Shown here: one piece after another, positions 37,151 through 46,378 of the stretch
Layout of the letters: each line of letters starts with the position of its first letter
Numbering within the stretch: the stretch's first letter is position 1
DNA from: Sphingobium sp.
GTDB lineage: Bacteria > Pseudomonadota > Alphaproteobacteria > Sphingomonadales > Sphingomonadaceae
DNA: 64,000 bases
Direction of reading: 5' to 3'
Assembly: GCA_023266575.1 (NCBI GenBank)
Contig: JAHFPV010000001.1
Location: 411,152 to 475,151, forward strand
Notes under the pieces: model-generated
Databases searched by the model: none
What the model saw: the letters and a program-made list of their open reading frames with translations, nothing else
What the model was told of the DNA's origin: nothing
Position numbers and translations under genes: made by a program

Positions 37151-38935
37151 TCACCCCACCTCATCCGGCCGCAACCGCCGTAATTTCGGCGCGGTCGCCA
37201 TCTGTGCCGCATCCTTGATATCCACCCGCAGATCCTCGCGCATCTGGTGGATCGACGCGATCACTGGTCCCATCGCCACGCCCAGATCGACCAGCGCCGT
37301 CTCGGCCAGTTGCAGCGAGCTTTCCAACGTCTCCGGCACCGCGTCGCTTGCGCCAGCCTTGTAGAGTTGCGCGGCATGATCGGTATCGCGCGCACGGGCG
37401 ATGATCGGCAGGTCGGGCACCCAGCCACGCACCCGTCTGGTCAGCCGCACTGACAGCACCGGGTCATCCATCGTCAGAATGAGCGCACGGGCATGGCCCA
37501 GCCGCAGCTTGTCGAGCATCTCCACCCGCGCCACGTCGCCAAACAGGATCGGGTAACCCGCCCGCCGCGCCTCGGCGACGACATCCGGGTCTGATTCGAC
37601 GACGATGAAGCGTTGCTTGTGGGTTTTCAGAAGGTCGCACACCATCCGCCCGACCCGGCCAAAGCCGATCACGACCGCCGCCGCCTCGACATGCTCTTCG
37701 CTCGCTTCCGGCAATTCCTCGCCTAACGCCATTTCCAGTCGCCGGGCGATATCATGGCCGATCCGCGCCAGCAGCGGCGTGATGGTCAGGCCGATGGCAG
37801 TGACGATCTGCCAGAAGGCAGCGGTGGATGGCAGGATCAGCTGCGCCGCCGCCGCCGTCGACAGCACGATCAGCGTCGTCTCCGACGGGCTGGACATCAG
37901 CACGCCCACCTCCAGCGCCACGCCCTTGCGCGCCCCGGAAAAATAGAGCAGCGCCGCGGTCACCAGCGTCTTGGCCAGCACCACGCCCATCACCGCCAGC
38001 AGCAGGCTGGGCCAGTTGGCAAGGATGACGCGAATGTCCAGGCTCATGCCGACCGTTATCAGGAACACGCCCAGCGCCAGCCCCTTGAACGGCGCGGTCA
38101 TCACCTCGACCTCGCCATGATAGTCGGTCTCGGCGATCATCAGCCCCGCCAGCAGCGCGCCGACGATCGGGGACAGGCCCGCAATCGACGTCGCCAGGCT
38201 GGAGACGATGACGACCAGCAGGCTGGCCGCCAGAAACACCTCCGGGCTTTTGGTCCGCGCCGCCTGACTGAAAATATGCGGCAGGAACACGCGGCCTAGC
38301 ACCAGCATGATCGCGATGGTAATGCCCCCGCGCATCAGCGTGTTCATCATCTCGCCCCACGCCCCGTCGGGACTGGCCGCGACCGATGGCGCCAGCGCAC
38401 CCAGCATGAAGATGATCGGCACCAGCGCCAGATCCTCAAACAACAGCATGGAAAAAGCCGCCTTGCCGACCGCGCTCTGCGTCCCGACCATCGGCAGCAC
38501 CACGGCGGTGGAGGAGAGCGCCAGCGCCAGCCCCAGCCCGACTGCCCCCGCCGTCGGCTGCCCCAGCACATACAGCCCCAGCGCGATCAGCGCCCCGCTG
38601 CCCAGCAGCTCCGCCGCACCAACCCCGAACACCTGATTGCGCATCGTCCACAGCCGCTTGAAGCTCAGTTCCAGCCCGATGGAAAACAGCAATAATATGA
38701 CGCCCAACTCGGCAAATGGCTCGATCGCGGCGCGGTTGGAAATGGTGACATGATAGAGCCAGGGATATTGCCCGACCAGCGAACCCAGCCCGGCTGGCCC
38801 AACCGCCAGCCCGACCAGGATGAACCCGATCACCGGACTGATCCGAAAACGCGCAAAACCGGGAATAACCAACCCCGCTGCGCCGAGGATGACGAGGGAG
38901 TCGCTAAAACTATTGGGATCAATCGCACCGGCCAT
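37151..38935 (-). CDS. KefB/YbaL-type cation:proton antiporter with TrkA-N domain
   Basis: 594 residues. About 12 membrane segments of the CPA2 type (IGFILVGLAVGPAGLG, ALSSTAVVLPMVG, LLVVIVSSLATSIAGLSPIVGALLAGLMIAETDY), then a cytosolic RCK/TrkA-N domain with VVIGFGRVGRMVCDLLK and ESDPDVVAEARRAGYPILFGDVAR, and a charged tail. It likely exports K+ or Na+ in exchange for H+, gated by nucleotides. It stands alone and converges on the LysR gene. Confidence 0.92.
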   Translation of the reverse strand: MAGAIDPNSFSDSLVILGAAGLVIPGFARFRISPVIGFILVGLAVGPAGLGSLVGQYPWLYHVTISNRAAIEPFAELGVILLLFSIGLELSFKRLWTMRNQVFGVGAAELLGSGALIALGLYVLGQPTAGAVGLGLALALSSTAVVLPMVGTQSAVGKAAFSMLLFEDLALVPIIFMLGALAPSVAASPDGAWGEMMNTLMRGGITIAIMLVLGRVFLPHIFSQAARTKSPEVFLAASLLVVIVSSLATSIAGLSPIVGALLAGLMIAETDYHGEVEVMTAPFKGLALGVFLITVGMSLDIRVILANWPSLLLAVMGVVLAKTLVTAALLYFSGARKGVALEVGVLMSSPSETTLIVLSTAAAAQLILPSTAAFWQIVTAIGLTITPLLARIGHDIARRLEMALGEELPEASEEHVEAAAVVIGFGRVGRMVCDLLKTHKQRFIVVESDPDVVAEARRAGYPILFGDVARVEMLDKLRLGHARALILTMDDPVLSVRLTRRVRGWVPDLPIIARARDTDHAAQLYKAGASDAVPETLESSLQLAETALVDLGVAMGPVIASIHQMREDLRVDIKDAAQMATAPKLRRLRPDEVG

Positions 38936-39113
38936 ACCCGCATCATCGCGGCAAGCGGGCGGAATATCCAGTCTTTTGGTAGAAAAGCGTCTTGTCGCAA
39001 TCCGCTGTAGAGTGCCCCCTTCAGCGTTCGTAAGGTCTAACTACTGTCTGAACTTGTGCTAGAATAACCAAGCGGGCGTATGGCTACACTTAGCTGCCCC
39101 ATGGCCTCATGGG

Positions 39114-39599
39114 CTAAAATTGGTTTTTGATATCCGACAATGAAATGGCACCGTCTCGGAAATAATTGTAGTTGATCACGAGCGATCCAGCGGCGTGGGC
39201 TGCCAAGCATAGATCCAAGTCATCACTAATTATTACGGCATCAGATTGCGACGCAACCATGAGGACGCAATCGGTTATGCCGAGTTTGTGGTACATTGGA
39301 TGCTTAATCACGCTGATAGCGGGGAATTCTCTCTCTTCGACCTTCTCAACAAATTGGCTCAATGCGAAGCTAACCTGCGATCGTAAGGGTTCGGGAGAAT
39401 GCCTCAAAAGATTTGAGGTCTCTGTCAGTACGTGGGGCGTGGTCACGATATTAGGAAAAAGCGAAAGTATTGCAATCAAGTGATCAAAATCATTTTCTGT
39501 AAATATTTTTAGACGCTTATGATTTTTAATCAGACCCTTTGCAACGCTGCCAACTACCAGCAGGCATAACAAGTTAGTATCTATCAGTGCTTGCTTCAC
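39114..39599 (-). CDS. PIN-domain protein (toxin-like nuclease)
   Basis: 161 residues, GTG start. Acidic PIN residues: Asp in ALIDTN, Glu in LTETSN, Asp in LGITDCVLM and in IISDDLDL. PIN domains are RNA-cleaving toxins or RNases. The gene is AT-richer than its neighbours. Its start overlaps the stop of the upstream gene (GTGA), so the two are coupled. The pair behaves like a toxin-antitoxin or two-gene defence unit; the partner is not a recognised antitoxin. Confidence 0.75.
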   Translation of the reverse strand: MKQALIDTNLLCLLVVGSVAKGLIKNHKRLKIFTENDFDHLIAILSLFPNIVTTPHVLTETSNLLRHSPEPLRSQVSFALSQFVEKVEEREFPAISVIKHPMYHKLGITDCVLMVASQSDAVIISDDLDLCLAAHAAGSLVINYNYFRDGAISLSDIKNQF

Positions 39600-39880
39600 A
39601 GTGCGGTGCGAATGCTATCTATCATTCTATTTTTGACGCCAACGACCCGCTCGCTATTGTCATTTATCTCAACGATCTTATAGGTTCGTTTTTCTTGTTG
39701 TGGCAAAAGGGCGTTTTGCACGGCAGGCCTATCCCATGGACGAGAAAAGCCGATTGTGACCGACCATAAGCTGTCTCCGTCAAATTGGACTTCTTCTAGA
39801 CCGACATTGAAAGCGCCTTCAGGGCCGAAAATGTCCGTTATGTATGATTTGGCGATCGCAATCGCTTCTTTAACTTCCAT
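39596..39880 (-). CDS. Unknown partner of the PIN-domain gene
   Basis: About 94 residues. The ATG at 39880 has GGAGAAG five bases upstream and decides the start; a longer frame from 39997 lacks such a site. The protein is small and mixed alpha/beta: EAIAIAKSYITDIFGPEG, then QFDGDSLWSVTIGFSRPW and a C-terminal VGVKNRMIDSI. No HTH or known antitoxin fold is recognised. The AT-rich composition and the coupling to the PIN gene suggest a transferred two-gene unit. Confidence 0.6.
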   Translation of the reverse strand: MEVKEAIAIAKSYITDIFGPEGAFNVGLEEVQFDGDSLWSVTIGFSRPWDRPAVQNALLPQQEKRTYKIVEINDNSERVVGVKNRMIDSIRTAL

Positions 39881-40027
39881 ATAACTTCTCCGGTGCGCCG
39901 CTTCTAGTCGCTCAAAACGGTATCCTAATATCCAACAATACCGCTTAACGGAGAGAGCGGGAATATCAAAATTGCAGATAGTCGCAGCCTGCGTCACTTA
40001 CGAAATGCCGTAGGAGCAACGGCATAT

Positions 40028-40113
40028 TGGTGCGGACGGCGGGACTTGAACCCGCAATTCCAGGGGAAGGCGGATTTTAAGTCCGCTGCGTCTACCGATT
40101 TCGCCACGTCCGC
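40028..40113 (-). tRNA. tRNA-Leu (UAA anticodon)
   Basis: 86 bases with CCA encoded. Long variable arm, acceptor GCGGACG paired with CGTCCGC, anticodon loop CTTAAAA. The PIN pair lies downstream of its 3' end. Confidence 0.95.
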
Positions 40114-40160
40114 GTGCCGCTTCCCTGACGGCTGGCGCGGATCAGGTCAAGCGGCTGTAA

Positions 40161-40451
40161 TCAGCTTTCGCCCTTGACGTTCAACCGTTCGCGCATTTCC
40201 TTGCCCGGCTTGAAATAGGGGACGCGCTTGGCCGATACCGGCACCTGCTCCCCGGTGCGGGGATTGCGCCCGGTGCGGGCGTCGCGCGCGCGGGTGGTGA
40301 AAGCGCCAAAGCCGCGCAGTTCGACACGACCGCCCGATGCCAGCCGGTCGACAATCTCGCGGAAAAAAAGATCAACGATCTTCTCCACCTCCGCAAGGTT
40401 CAACCCCGGATTTTCGTCGGCCAGTTTCTGGATCAATTCCGAACGGATCAT
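40161..40451 (-). CDS. ihfB: Integration host factor subunit beta
   Basis: 96 residues. [30 protein letters not shown] at the start and the DNA-binding arm region [33 protein letters not shown] bends DNA and heterodimerises with IhfA. The ATG at 40451 is chosen because the upstream frame is not conserved. Its position after rpsA is the normal order in Proteobacteria. Confidence 0.95.
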   Translation of the reverse strand: MIRSELIQKLADENPGLNLAEVEKIVDLFFREIVDRLASGGRVELRGFGAFTTRARDARTGRNPRTGEQVPVSAKRVPYFKPGKEMRERLNVKGES

Positions 40452-40556
40452 TGGTTCTCCAGCGCCCCTCTGCTGTGCCCCTGTCTTGCATAGAGATTCG
40501 GCAAGGCGTTGACAATGATGGAACAAGAAGTTCGTTTCGTTTCCAGAAACATATGC

Positions 40557-40593
40557 AAAAGCCCGCCGGAACCTGGGTTCCGGCGGGCTTTTT
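40557..40593 (-). terminator. Rho-independent terminator between rpsA and ihfB
   Basis: A 28-base hairpin (GCCCGCCGGAACC with GGTTCCGGCGGGC) flanked by A and T runs. It ends rpsA transcription and may be bidirectional. Confidence 0.85.
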
Positions 40594-40616
40594 GTTCGCT
40601 GCAAGGCGGAAAAGGC

Positions 40617-42329
40617 TTAGCCTTCGGTCTTGGCTTTCAGCGCTTCGCCCAGAATGTCGCCCAGCGACGCGCCGCTGTCGGACGAGCCGTACTGCGCCAC
40701 GGCCTGCTTCTCTTCGGCGATCTGCATCGCCTTGATCGAGAAGGTCGGCTTCTTCGCACGGTCAAAACCGGTGATCATCGCGTCGAACTTCTGGCCGATC
40801 TGGAAGCGTTCCGAACGCTGTTCGTCACGGTCACGGCCCAGGTCGCTGCGCTTGATGAAGCCGGTGGCGCCATCTTCGCCGGCCTGGACTTCCAGGCCGC
40901 CGTCGCGGACTTCAAGGACGGTCACGGTGACGATCGCGTTCTTGTTCAGGCCAGCGGCAGCAGCGGTGGTGCCGCCCGCAGCCGGACCGCCACGCTCAAG
41001 CTGCTTCATGCCAAGGCTGATGCGTTCCTTCTCGACGTCGATGTCCAGAACGACTGCCTGCACGGCCTCGCCCTTGCGATGCAGCGCCAGCGCGTCCTCG
41101 CCCGAAATGCCCCATGCGATGTCGGACATGTGGACCATGCCGTCGACGTCGCCGTCCAGGCCGATGAACAGGCCGAACTCGGTCGCATTCTTGACTTCGC
41201 CCTCGACGGTAGAACCGATCGGGTGACGTTCGGCAAAGCTGTCCCAGGGGTTCGACTGCGCCTGCTTGAGGCCCAGGCTGATGCGGCGCTTTTCGGGATC
41301 GACTTCGAGGACCAGAACTTCGACTTCCTGGCTGGTCGAAACGATCTTGCCGGGGTGAACGTTCTTCTTGGTCCAGGACATTTCCGAAACGTGAACCAGA
41401 CCTTCGATGCCCGCTTCCAGCTCGACGAACGCACCATATTCGGTGATGTTCGTGACGCGGCCCGACAGCTTGGCGCCGATCGGGTACTTGGCGGATGCGC
41501 CTTCCCAAGGATCGCTTTCCAGCTGCTTCATGCCGAGCGAGATGCGCTGCGTGTCGCGGTTGATGCGGATGATCTGCACGCGAACAGTGTCGCCGATGTT
41601 GATCATCTCATTGGGGTGGTTGATGCGCTTGTAGCTGAGGTCGGTGACGTGCAGCAGGCCATCAATGCCGCCCAGGTCAACGAACGCACCATAGTCGGTG
41701 ATGTTCTTGACGACGCCTTCGATGATCTGACCTTCGGCCAGCGTCTGGATGAGGCCGCTGCGCTGTTCGGCGCGGGTTTCTTCCAGGATGGCGCGACGCG
41801 ACACGACGATGTTGCCGCGGCGACGATCCATCTTCAGGATCTGGAAGGGCTGCGGAATGTCCATCAGCGGGGTGACGTCGCGCACGGGGCGGATATCCAC
41901 CTGCGAACCGGGCAGGAAGGCCACGGCGCCGTCCAGGTCGACGGTGAAGCCGCCCTTGACGCGACCGAAGATGACGCCTTCGACGCGCGCGCTCTCGGTG
42001 AACTCGGCTTCCAGCTTGTCCCATGCGGCTTCGCGGCGGGCGCGGTCACGCGACAGCATCGCTTCGCCATGGGCGTTTTCGACGCGATCGACATAGACTT
42101 CGACTTCATCGCCGACCTTGATGTCGGCCTTCTGGCCCGGCATCGCGAATTCGCGCAGCGGCACGCGGCCTTCGGACTTCAGACCTACGTCGATGACGGC
42201 CAGGTCGTTTTCGATGGCGGTAACGGTGCCCTTGACGACGCGGCCTTCAAAGCCGCCGTCCTCGCCACCGAGGGAATCATTGAGAAGCGCGGCGAAATCG
42301 TCGCGCGTGGGGAATGCCGTAGAGGCCAT
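40617..42329 (-). CDS. rpsA: 30S ribosomal protein S1
   Basis: About 570 residues with six S1 OB-fold repeats, seen as repeated units such as VKNITDYGAFVDLGGIDGLLHVTDLS, VTNITEYGAFVELEAGIEGLVHVSEMS and VKNATEFGLFIGLDGDVDGMVHMSDI. It binds mRNA and promotes initiation. The ATG at 42329 has AAGGA eight bases upstream; an earlier ATG at 42350 is less likely. The long open frame on the opposite strand is a composition artefact. Confidence 0.97.
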   Translation of the reverse strand: MASTAFPTRDDFAALLNDSLGGEDGGFEGRVVKGTVTAIENDLAVIDVGLKSEGRVPLREFAMPGQKADIKVGDEVEVYVDRVENAHGEAMLSRDRARREAAWDKLEAEFTESARVEGVIFGRVKGGFTVDLDGAVAFLPGSQVDIRPVRDVTPLMDIPQPFQILKMDRRRGNIVVSRRAILEETRAEQRSGLIQTLAEGQIIEGVVKNITDYGAFVDLGGIDGLLHVTDLSYKRINHPNEMINIGDTVRVQIIRINRDTQRISLGMKQLESDPWEGASAKYPIGAKLSGRVTNITEYGAFVELEAGIEGLVHVSEMSWTKKNVHPGKIVSTSQEVEVLVLEVDPEKRRISLGLKQAQSNPWDSFAERHPIGSTVEGEVKNATEFGLFIGLDGDVDGMVHMSDIAWGISGEDALALHRKGEAVQAVVLDIDVEKERISLGMKQLERGGPAAGGTTAAAAGLNKNAIVTVTVLEVRDGGLEVQAGEDGATGFIKRSDLGRDRDEQRSERFQIGQKFDAMITGFDRAKKPTFSIKAMQIAEEKQAVAQYGSSDSGASLGDILGEALKAKTEG

Positions 42330-42461
42330 GGTCAGTCCTTCATACATCATTGCTGGCCAACCGGTTGTATCCGATGGTCTTTGGCCAAAACACGCGCAGG
42401 ACCGAATATCCGACGCGTATCCAGCCGGTTAGGGGCTTGGGAACGCGCGGCCGTGAAAAGC

Positions 42462-42490
42462 GAAAAGGGCGCGTGGCAAAACCGCGCGCC
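42462..42490 (-). terminator. Possible terminator after cmk
   Basis: On the minus strand GGCGCG, a loop, CGCGCC and CTTTTC, directly downstream of the cmk stop. The T run is short. Confidence 0.5.
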
Positions 42491-42498
42491 TTGACGGG

Positions 42499-43134
42499 TC
42501 AGCCTTTTGAGCGACCTTCAAGCTGGGCGTCCACAAGCGCAATCGCCCGCTGGACGGCCGCGTCTATAGTCAAATCGCTCGTATCTAGCAAGTCCGCACC
42601 ATCGGCGATTTTCAGCGGCGCATGGTCGCGGCTCATGTCACGCGTATCGCGCGCCTGAATGTCGGCGATCAGGCTGTCCATATCGGGATGCCCGCCCTGC
42701 GCCACGCCATCCTTGTAGCGACGCTCGGCCCGCACATGGACGCTGGCGGTGACGAAGATCTTGGCGTCGGCATCGGGCGCGATCACCGTGCCGATGTCCC
42801 GCCCATCCAATATCGCGCCGCCCGGCTGGGTCGCAAAATCCCGCTGCCGCGCGATCAGCGCATCGCGCACCGCCTGATGCACCGACACGCGGGAGGCGAG
42901 GCTGCCCACCGCTTCGCTGCGCAGCGCCGGATCGGCCAATATCTCGTCGCCAAAATCGCACGCGGCCAGTGCATCGGCCTTGATATCCGGGTCGCCACCA
43001 CGTTTCAGCACTGACAGGCCGACCGCGCGATAGAGCAGCCCGGTATCAAGGCAGGGCAGGCCATAATGGCGCGCCAATGCCTTGGCGATCGTCCCCTTGC
43101 CCGACGCTGCGGGACCATCGACAGCTATGATCAT
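42499..43134 (-). CDS. cmk: Cytidylate kinase
   Basis: 211 residues. P-loop MIIAVDGPAASGKGTIAKALARHYG, LDTGLLYRAVG, and the NMP-binding insert with RDIGTVIAPDADAKIFVTASVHVRAERR. It phosphorylates CMP/dCMP. The ATG at 43134 overlaps the stop of the upstream membrane protein gene (ATGA). The longer frame from 43191 is not supported. Confidence 0.96.
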   Translation of the reverse strand: MIIAVDGPAASGKGTIAKALARHYGLPCLDTGLLYRAVGLSVLKRGGDPDIKADALAACDFGDEILADPALRSEAVGSLASRVSVHQAVRDALIARQRDFATQPGGAILDGRDIGTVIAPDADAKIFVTASVHVRAERRYKDGVAQGGHPDMDSLIADIQARDTRDMSRDHAPLKIADGADLLDTSDLTIDAAVQRAIALVDAQLEGRSKG

Positions 43135-43382
43135 CGGGCCTTGCCTTTGCGTATCGTGTTGGCGAGGCCGATCACGGCGATCGCAGCCCACACAATCTCC
43201 AACGCCATCGACGCCAGGTTGAAATGGATGGTGAGCGACGCGATCAGCAGCAGCGACCCGACCAGATTGAGCAGGTTGAACCAGAGGAAGTTCATTTCCC
43301 TGGCGATATTACTATAGGCATAAGCGACCACCATCAGCCCGCTGCCCAGCAATCCGACGATATTGGCCCAGTCCAGCGTCAC
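43131..43382 (-). CDS. Small CBU_0592-like membrane protein
   Basis: 83 residues with three membrane segments (IVGLLGSGLMVVAYAYS, FNLLNLVGSLLLIASLTIHF and MALEIVWAAIAVIGLANTI). The NLLNLVGSLLLI motif fits the CBU_0592 family of unknown function. It overlaps both aroA and cmk by four bases, so it is coupled between them. Confidence 0.8.
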   Translation of the reverse strand: MTLDWANIVGLLGSGLMVVAYAYSNIAREMNFLWFNLLNLVGSLLLIASLTIHFNLASMALEIVWAAIAVIGLANTIRKGKAR

Positions 43383-44719
43383 GCCACCGCCCCCAGCGTC
43401 CGCAGCAGCGGCACGAAGGTGGGGAAACTCGTGGCCACCGGTGCCATATCGTCGATCGTCACCCCATCGCGCGACACCAGCCCCGCCACGGCAAAGCTCA
43501 TCGCGATCCGATGGTCCAGCTTGGTCGCGATCGGCCCGCCGCCTGCCAGCAATGCGCCGCCATTGCCCTCGATGATGATGCCATCCTCCAGTTCCTCGAC
43601 GGTCACGCCGATCGCGCGCAGCCCCGCCGCCATGGTTGCGATCCGGTCCGATTCCTTGACCCGCAACTCCTCCAGCCCGCGAAACACGCTGCGCCCCTGC
43701 GCCAGCGCGGCGGCGATGAAGGCAACCGGATATTCGTCGATCATGCTGGGCGCGCGCGCCGGGTCCGGCTCCACGCCGTTCAGCGCCGACGCGGTGACGA
43801 CCAGATCGCCGACCGGCTCGCCGCCAACCTCACGCGGGTTAATCACCTCAATCGAGCCGCCCATCTCGCGGAGCAGATCGATCAATCCCGCCCGCGTCGC
43901 ATTCAGCCCGACATTGGCGATCGTCACCTGCGACCCCGGCACCAGCAGCGCCGCGACCATCGGGAATGCCGCCGAGGACGGATCGCCCGGCACGACGATC
44001 TGCTGCGGCTTCAACTCCGCCTCGCCGACCAGCGTTATGATGCGCGTCCCGTCGGCTTCTACTTCGACATTCAGCTCTGCGCCGAATCCACGCAGCATCC
44101 GCTCGCTATGGTCGCGTGTCGGGATCGGCTCGACAACGCGGGTGATGCCCGGCGTGTTCAGCCCCGCCAGCAATATCGCGGATTTCACCTGCGCCGACGC
44201 GACCGGCAGCCGGTAATCCAGCGGCACAGCGGGGCAGGCACCGCGCATCGTCAGCGGCAGCCGATCGCCCGGACTGGTCGTGAAACTCGCCCCCATCCGC
44301 GCCAGCGGTTCGGTCACCCGTGCCATCGGTCGCTTGCTCAAGGAAGCGTCGCCAATGAAAGTCGCGGTCAGGTCATGACTCGCCAGCAACCCCATCAAAA
44401 GCCGCGTCGACGTGCCGCTATTGCCCATTTCCAGCGCCTGCTCCGGCTGGAGCAATCCGCCCACGCCCACGCCATGGATATGCCAGATGCCGTCCGCGTC
44501 GCGCTCTATGTCCGCACCCATCGCCCGCATTGCGGCCGCCGTGGCCAGCACATCCTCGCCCTCCAGCAGCCCTTCGACCCGGCTTTCCCCCACCGCCAGC
44601 GCCGACAGCATCAGCGACCGGTGGGAAATGCTCTTGTCCCCCGGCACGGTCACGCTGCCCGACAGGGCAGGGGCGGCGGCGAAAGTCATGGGGGTCGGCG
44701 ATGGGGAAGAGGCAGTCAC
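43379..44719 (-). CDS. aroA: 3-phosphoshikimate 1-carboxyvinyltransferase (EPSP synthase)
   Basis: 446 residues. SGSVTVPGDKSISHRSLMLSALA, the LEMGNSGTSTRLLMGLLA loop, LPVASAQVKSAILLAGL and the C-terminal ELRVKESDRIATMAAGLRAIG and DHRIAMSFAVAGL. This is the alphaproteobacterial EPSPS type; it makes EPSP in aromatic amino-acid synthesis. The GTG at 44719 is listed; an ATG at 44689 is an alternative and neither has a strong ribosome site. Confidence 0.95.
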   Translation of the reverse strand: MTASSPSPTPMTFAAAPALSGSVTVPGDKSISHRSLMLSALAVGESRVEGLLEGEDVLATAAAMRAMGADIERDADGIWHIHGVGVGGLLQPEQALEMGNSGTSTRLLMGLLASHDLTATFIGDASLSKRPMARVTEPLARMGASFTTSPGDRLPLTMRGACPAVPLDYRLPVASAQVKSAILLAGLNTPGITRVVEPIPTRDHSERMLRGFGAELNVEVEADGTRIITLVGEAELKPQQIVVPGDPSSAAFPMVAALLVPGSQVTIANVGLNATRAGLIDLLREMGGSIEVINPREVGGEPVGDLVVTASALNGVEPDPARAPSMIDEYPVAFIAAALAQGRSVFRGLEELRVKESDRIATMAAGLRAIGVTVEELEDGIIIEGNGGALLAGGGPIATKLDHRIAMSFAVAGLVSRDGVTIDDMAPVATSFPTFVPLLRTLGAVA

Positions 44720-44870
44720 TGAAGCGTTCCGATCATGTCGGGGGCGAAAAAATGCGCCCGGCTTTTGACAGCGCCGTCCCTCTATGGCAAGGCGCGCGAC
44801 GTTTCGCGGGCAACTTCACCGTTGCGCCGCGTAGTTGTTATTTGAGCATCAAAAAAGGATTAGGCCGGAC

Positions 44871-45206
44871 ATGGTGAAGGCTGAATGGGGCACGAAGCGG
44901 ACCTGCCCGAAATGCGCCACGCGCTTCTATGACCTGGGCAATGACAACCCGGTCGTCTGCATCAACTGCAACGCCGCCTGGGAACCGGAACCGGTGCTGA
45001 AGTCGAAGCAGCCGCTCCCCTATGAGGAAGCGCCCAAGAAGGTGATCGAGACCGCAGACGGCGAGCTGGAAACGGCTGATGACGATCTGGACCTCGACAT
45101 CGATGTCGATGATGACGGCGATTCGCCGGACAATGACGTCGATCTGGGCGGCGATGACGACCTGGGCGTCGAAGCCGCGAGCGACGACGACGCGGACGAT
45201 AATTAA
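44871..45206 (+). CDS. TIGR02300/FYDLN acid-domain protein
   Basis: 111 residues. A zinc-ribbon-like N-terminus (CPKCATRFYDLGNDNPVVCINC) with two CxxC motifs, then a strongly acidic tail of Asp/Glu. TIGR02300 is alphaproteobacterial and of unknown function. It is divergent from aroA. The ATG at 44871 begins the conserved MVKAEWGTKR. Confidence 0.9.
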   Translation: MVKAEWGTKRTCPKCATRFYDLGNDNPVVCINCNAAWEPEPVLKSKQPLPYEEAPKKVIETADGELETADDDLDLDIDVDDDGDSPDNDVDLGGDDDLGVEAASDDDADDN

Positions 45207-45229
45207 GTCATTTTGTTCTTGCCAAGGAT

Positions 45230-45282
45230 GGCGCTGCGACCTAATGGCAGCGCCTCCGAAGCGCCGGACCCAAACGGCGCTT
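45230..45282. other. Two perfect GC hairpins before the first tRNA-Ala
   Basis: GGCGCTGC with GCAGCGCC (45230-45254), and AAGCGCCG with CGGCGCTT (45259-45282). They may end transcription of the FYDLN gene or lie in the tRNA leader; there is no long T run. Confidence 0.35.
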
Positions 45283-45295
45283 TAGCGATGGAAAT

Positions 45296-45371
45296 GGGGC
45301 CTTAGCTCAGCTGGGAGAGCGCCTGCATGGCATGCAGGAGGTCAGCGGTTCGATCCCGCTAGGCTCCACCA
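45296..45371 (+). tRNA. tRNA-Ala (GGC anticodon), copy 1
   Basis: 76 bases with CCA. Acceptor GGGGCCT/AGGCTCC with the G3-U70 identity pair; anticodon loop TGGCATG. Confidence 0.95.
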
Positions 45372-45485
45372 TTTTTTCGGAATCAGAAAATGTCCGGGGG
45401 ACATTTTCCCGAAAAAATCCCTGAGCGAATGCGAAGGGTCCAAGCATATACCAACGGGTTCCGCAGCCTCGCTGCCGCACCGGAT

Positions 45486-45561
45486 GGGGCCTTAGCTCAG
45501 CTGGGAGAGCGCCTGCATGGCATGCAGGAGGTCAGCGGTTCGATCCCGCTAGGCTCCACCA
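45486..45561 (+). tRNA. tRNA-Ala (GGC anticodon), copy 2
   Basis: Identical to copy 1 over all 76 bases, 190 bases further on. The gap between copies holds no gene. Confidence 0.95.
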
Positions 45562-45645
45562 AATTCTTGCGCAATATTCCGCATAATCCTACATATCTGC
45601 CGGATGCCGCGCTGCGATCAGCGTCGTGTCATCAGGGGTGCATCT

Positions 45646-46110
45646 ATGCGGGACGATTTGGCTGCATCAGTCGCAGCACAGGGCGATGACGACCGGATTC
45701 GGGCGATATTGGAACAGGTCTGCCAGACCACCGGCATGGGTTTCGCTGCGGTCGCCAGAGTGACCGAAGATCGCTGGATCGCCTGCCAGATCATCGACCG
45801 GATCGAGTTCGGCCTTGATCCCGGCGGAGAGCTGGAAATCAAAAAGACCCTGTGCGACGATATTCGCCGCTGCGGTGAGGGCATTTATATCGATCATGTC
45901 GCCATGGATCAGGACTGGCGCACCCACCATGTCCCCATCTTCTACGGCTTCCAAAGCTATGCCTCGCTGCCGGTAATCCTCCCGGACGGCAGCTTCTACG
46001 GCACGCTCTGCGCCATCGATCCCAGTCCCCGGTCGGTCAGTGGGCCAGCCATAGTGGCTGCGATGCAGGATTATGCCCGCGCTATCGGCGCGATATTATC
46101 CGCCAAATGA
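45646..46110 (+). CDS. GAF-domain protein
   Basis: About 154 residues, one GAF domain: IRAILEQVCQTTGMGFAAVARVTEDRWIACQIID, then EIKKTLCDDIRRCGEGIYIDHV and ASLPVILPDGSFYGTLCAIDP. It probably senses a small ligand and is related to the N-terminal part of histidine kinases or cyclases; no output domain is present. The ATG at 45646 is supported by AGGGG about ten bases upstream. Confidence 0.85.
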   Translation: MRDDLAASVAAQGDDDRIRAILEQVCQTTGMGFAAVARVTEDRWIACQIIDRIEFGLDPGGELEIKKTLCDDIRRCGEGIYIDHVAMDQDWRTHHVPIFYGFQSYASLPVILPDGSFYGTLCAIDPSPRSVSGPAIVAAMQDYARAIGAILSAK

Positions 46111-46128
46111 AGCTGTCCGACACGGGAT

Positions 46129-46180
46129 GAAGCCGAAACTGTCCATCACCGGTTTGCGCCCGACGGTTCCGAAATCAATA
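46129..46180 (-). pseudogene. Decayed copy of the uvrD 3' end
   Basis: On the minus strand this stretch encodes LDIDFGTVGRKPVMDSFGFIP, close to the end of the UvrD-like protein (LEIDFETAGRKRVMDSFVSIP). At base level about 80% of 52-55 positions match. It lies beside the Cache gene, on the far side from the real uvrD end. It has no start and no intact frame. Confidence 0.75.
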
Positions 46181-46378
46181 TCAAGCTGTGGGTCGCACAG
46201 TCGCCGGTGCCTGTCCATGTGCACCGTCTCATACCAAAGGTCGATTTGATCTGCGTCACAATGCCGGCGCACGGATCGGGCTAATTGCGCCCCATCATCG
46301 GCAATGGGATCGGGATTGATGTTCAGCCCGCGTCCGGTTCCAGCGCTTATGCGCCGATGACCAGAGGAGATTTGGCCC

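Noticed and set aside
39000..40113. Integrative element with att repeats at tRNA-Leu
   Set aside because: I could not find a direct copy of the tRNA 3' end on the far side of the PIN pair, and no integrase is present.
40509..42494. Long open frame opposite rpsA
   Set aside because: It mirrors the S1 repeats on the opposite strand, has no ribosome site, and its predicted protein is a composition artefact. The same holds for the long frames opposite 7125-11811 and 23579-25591.
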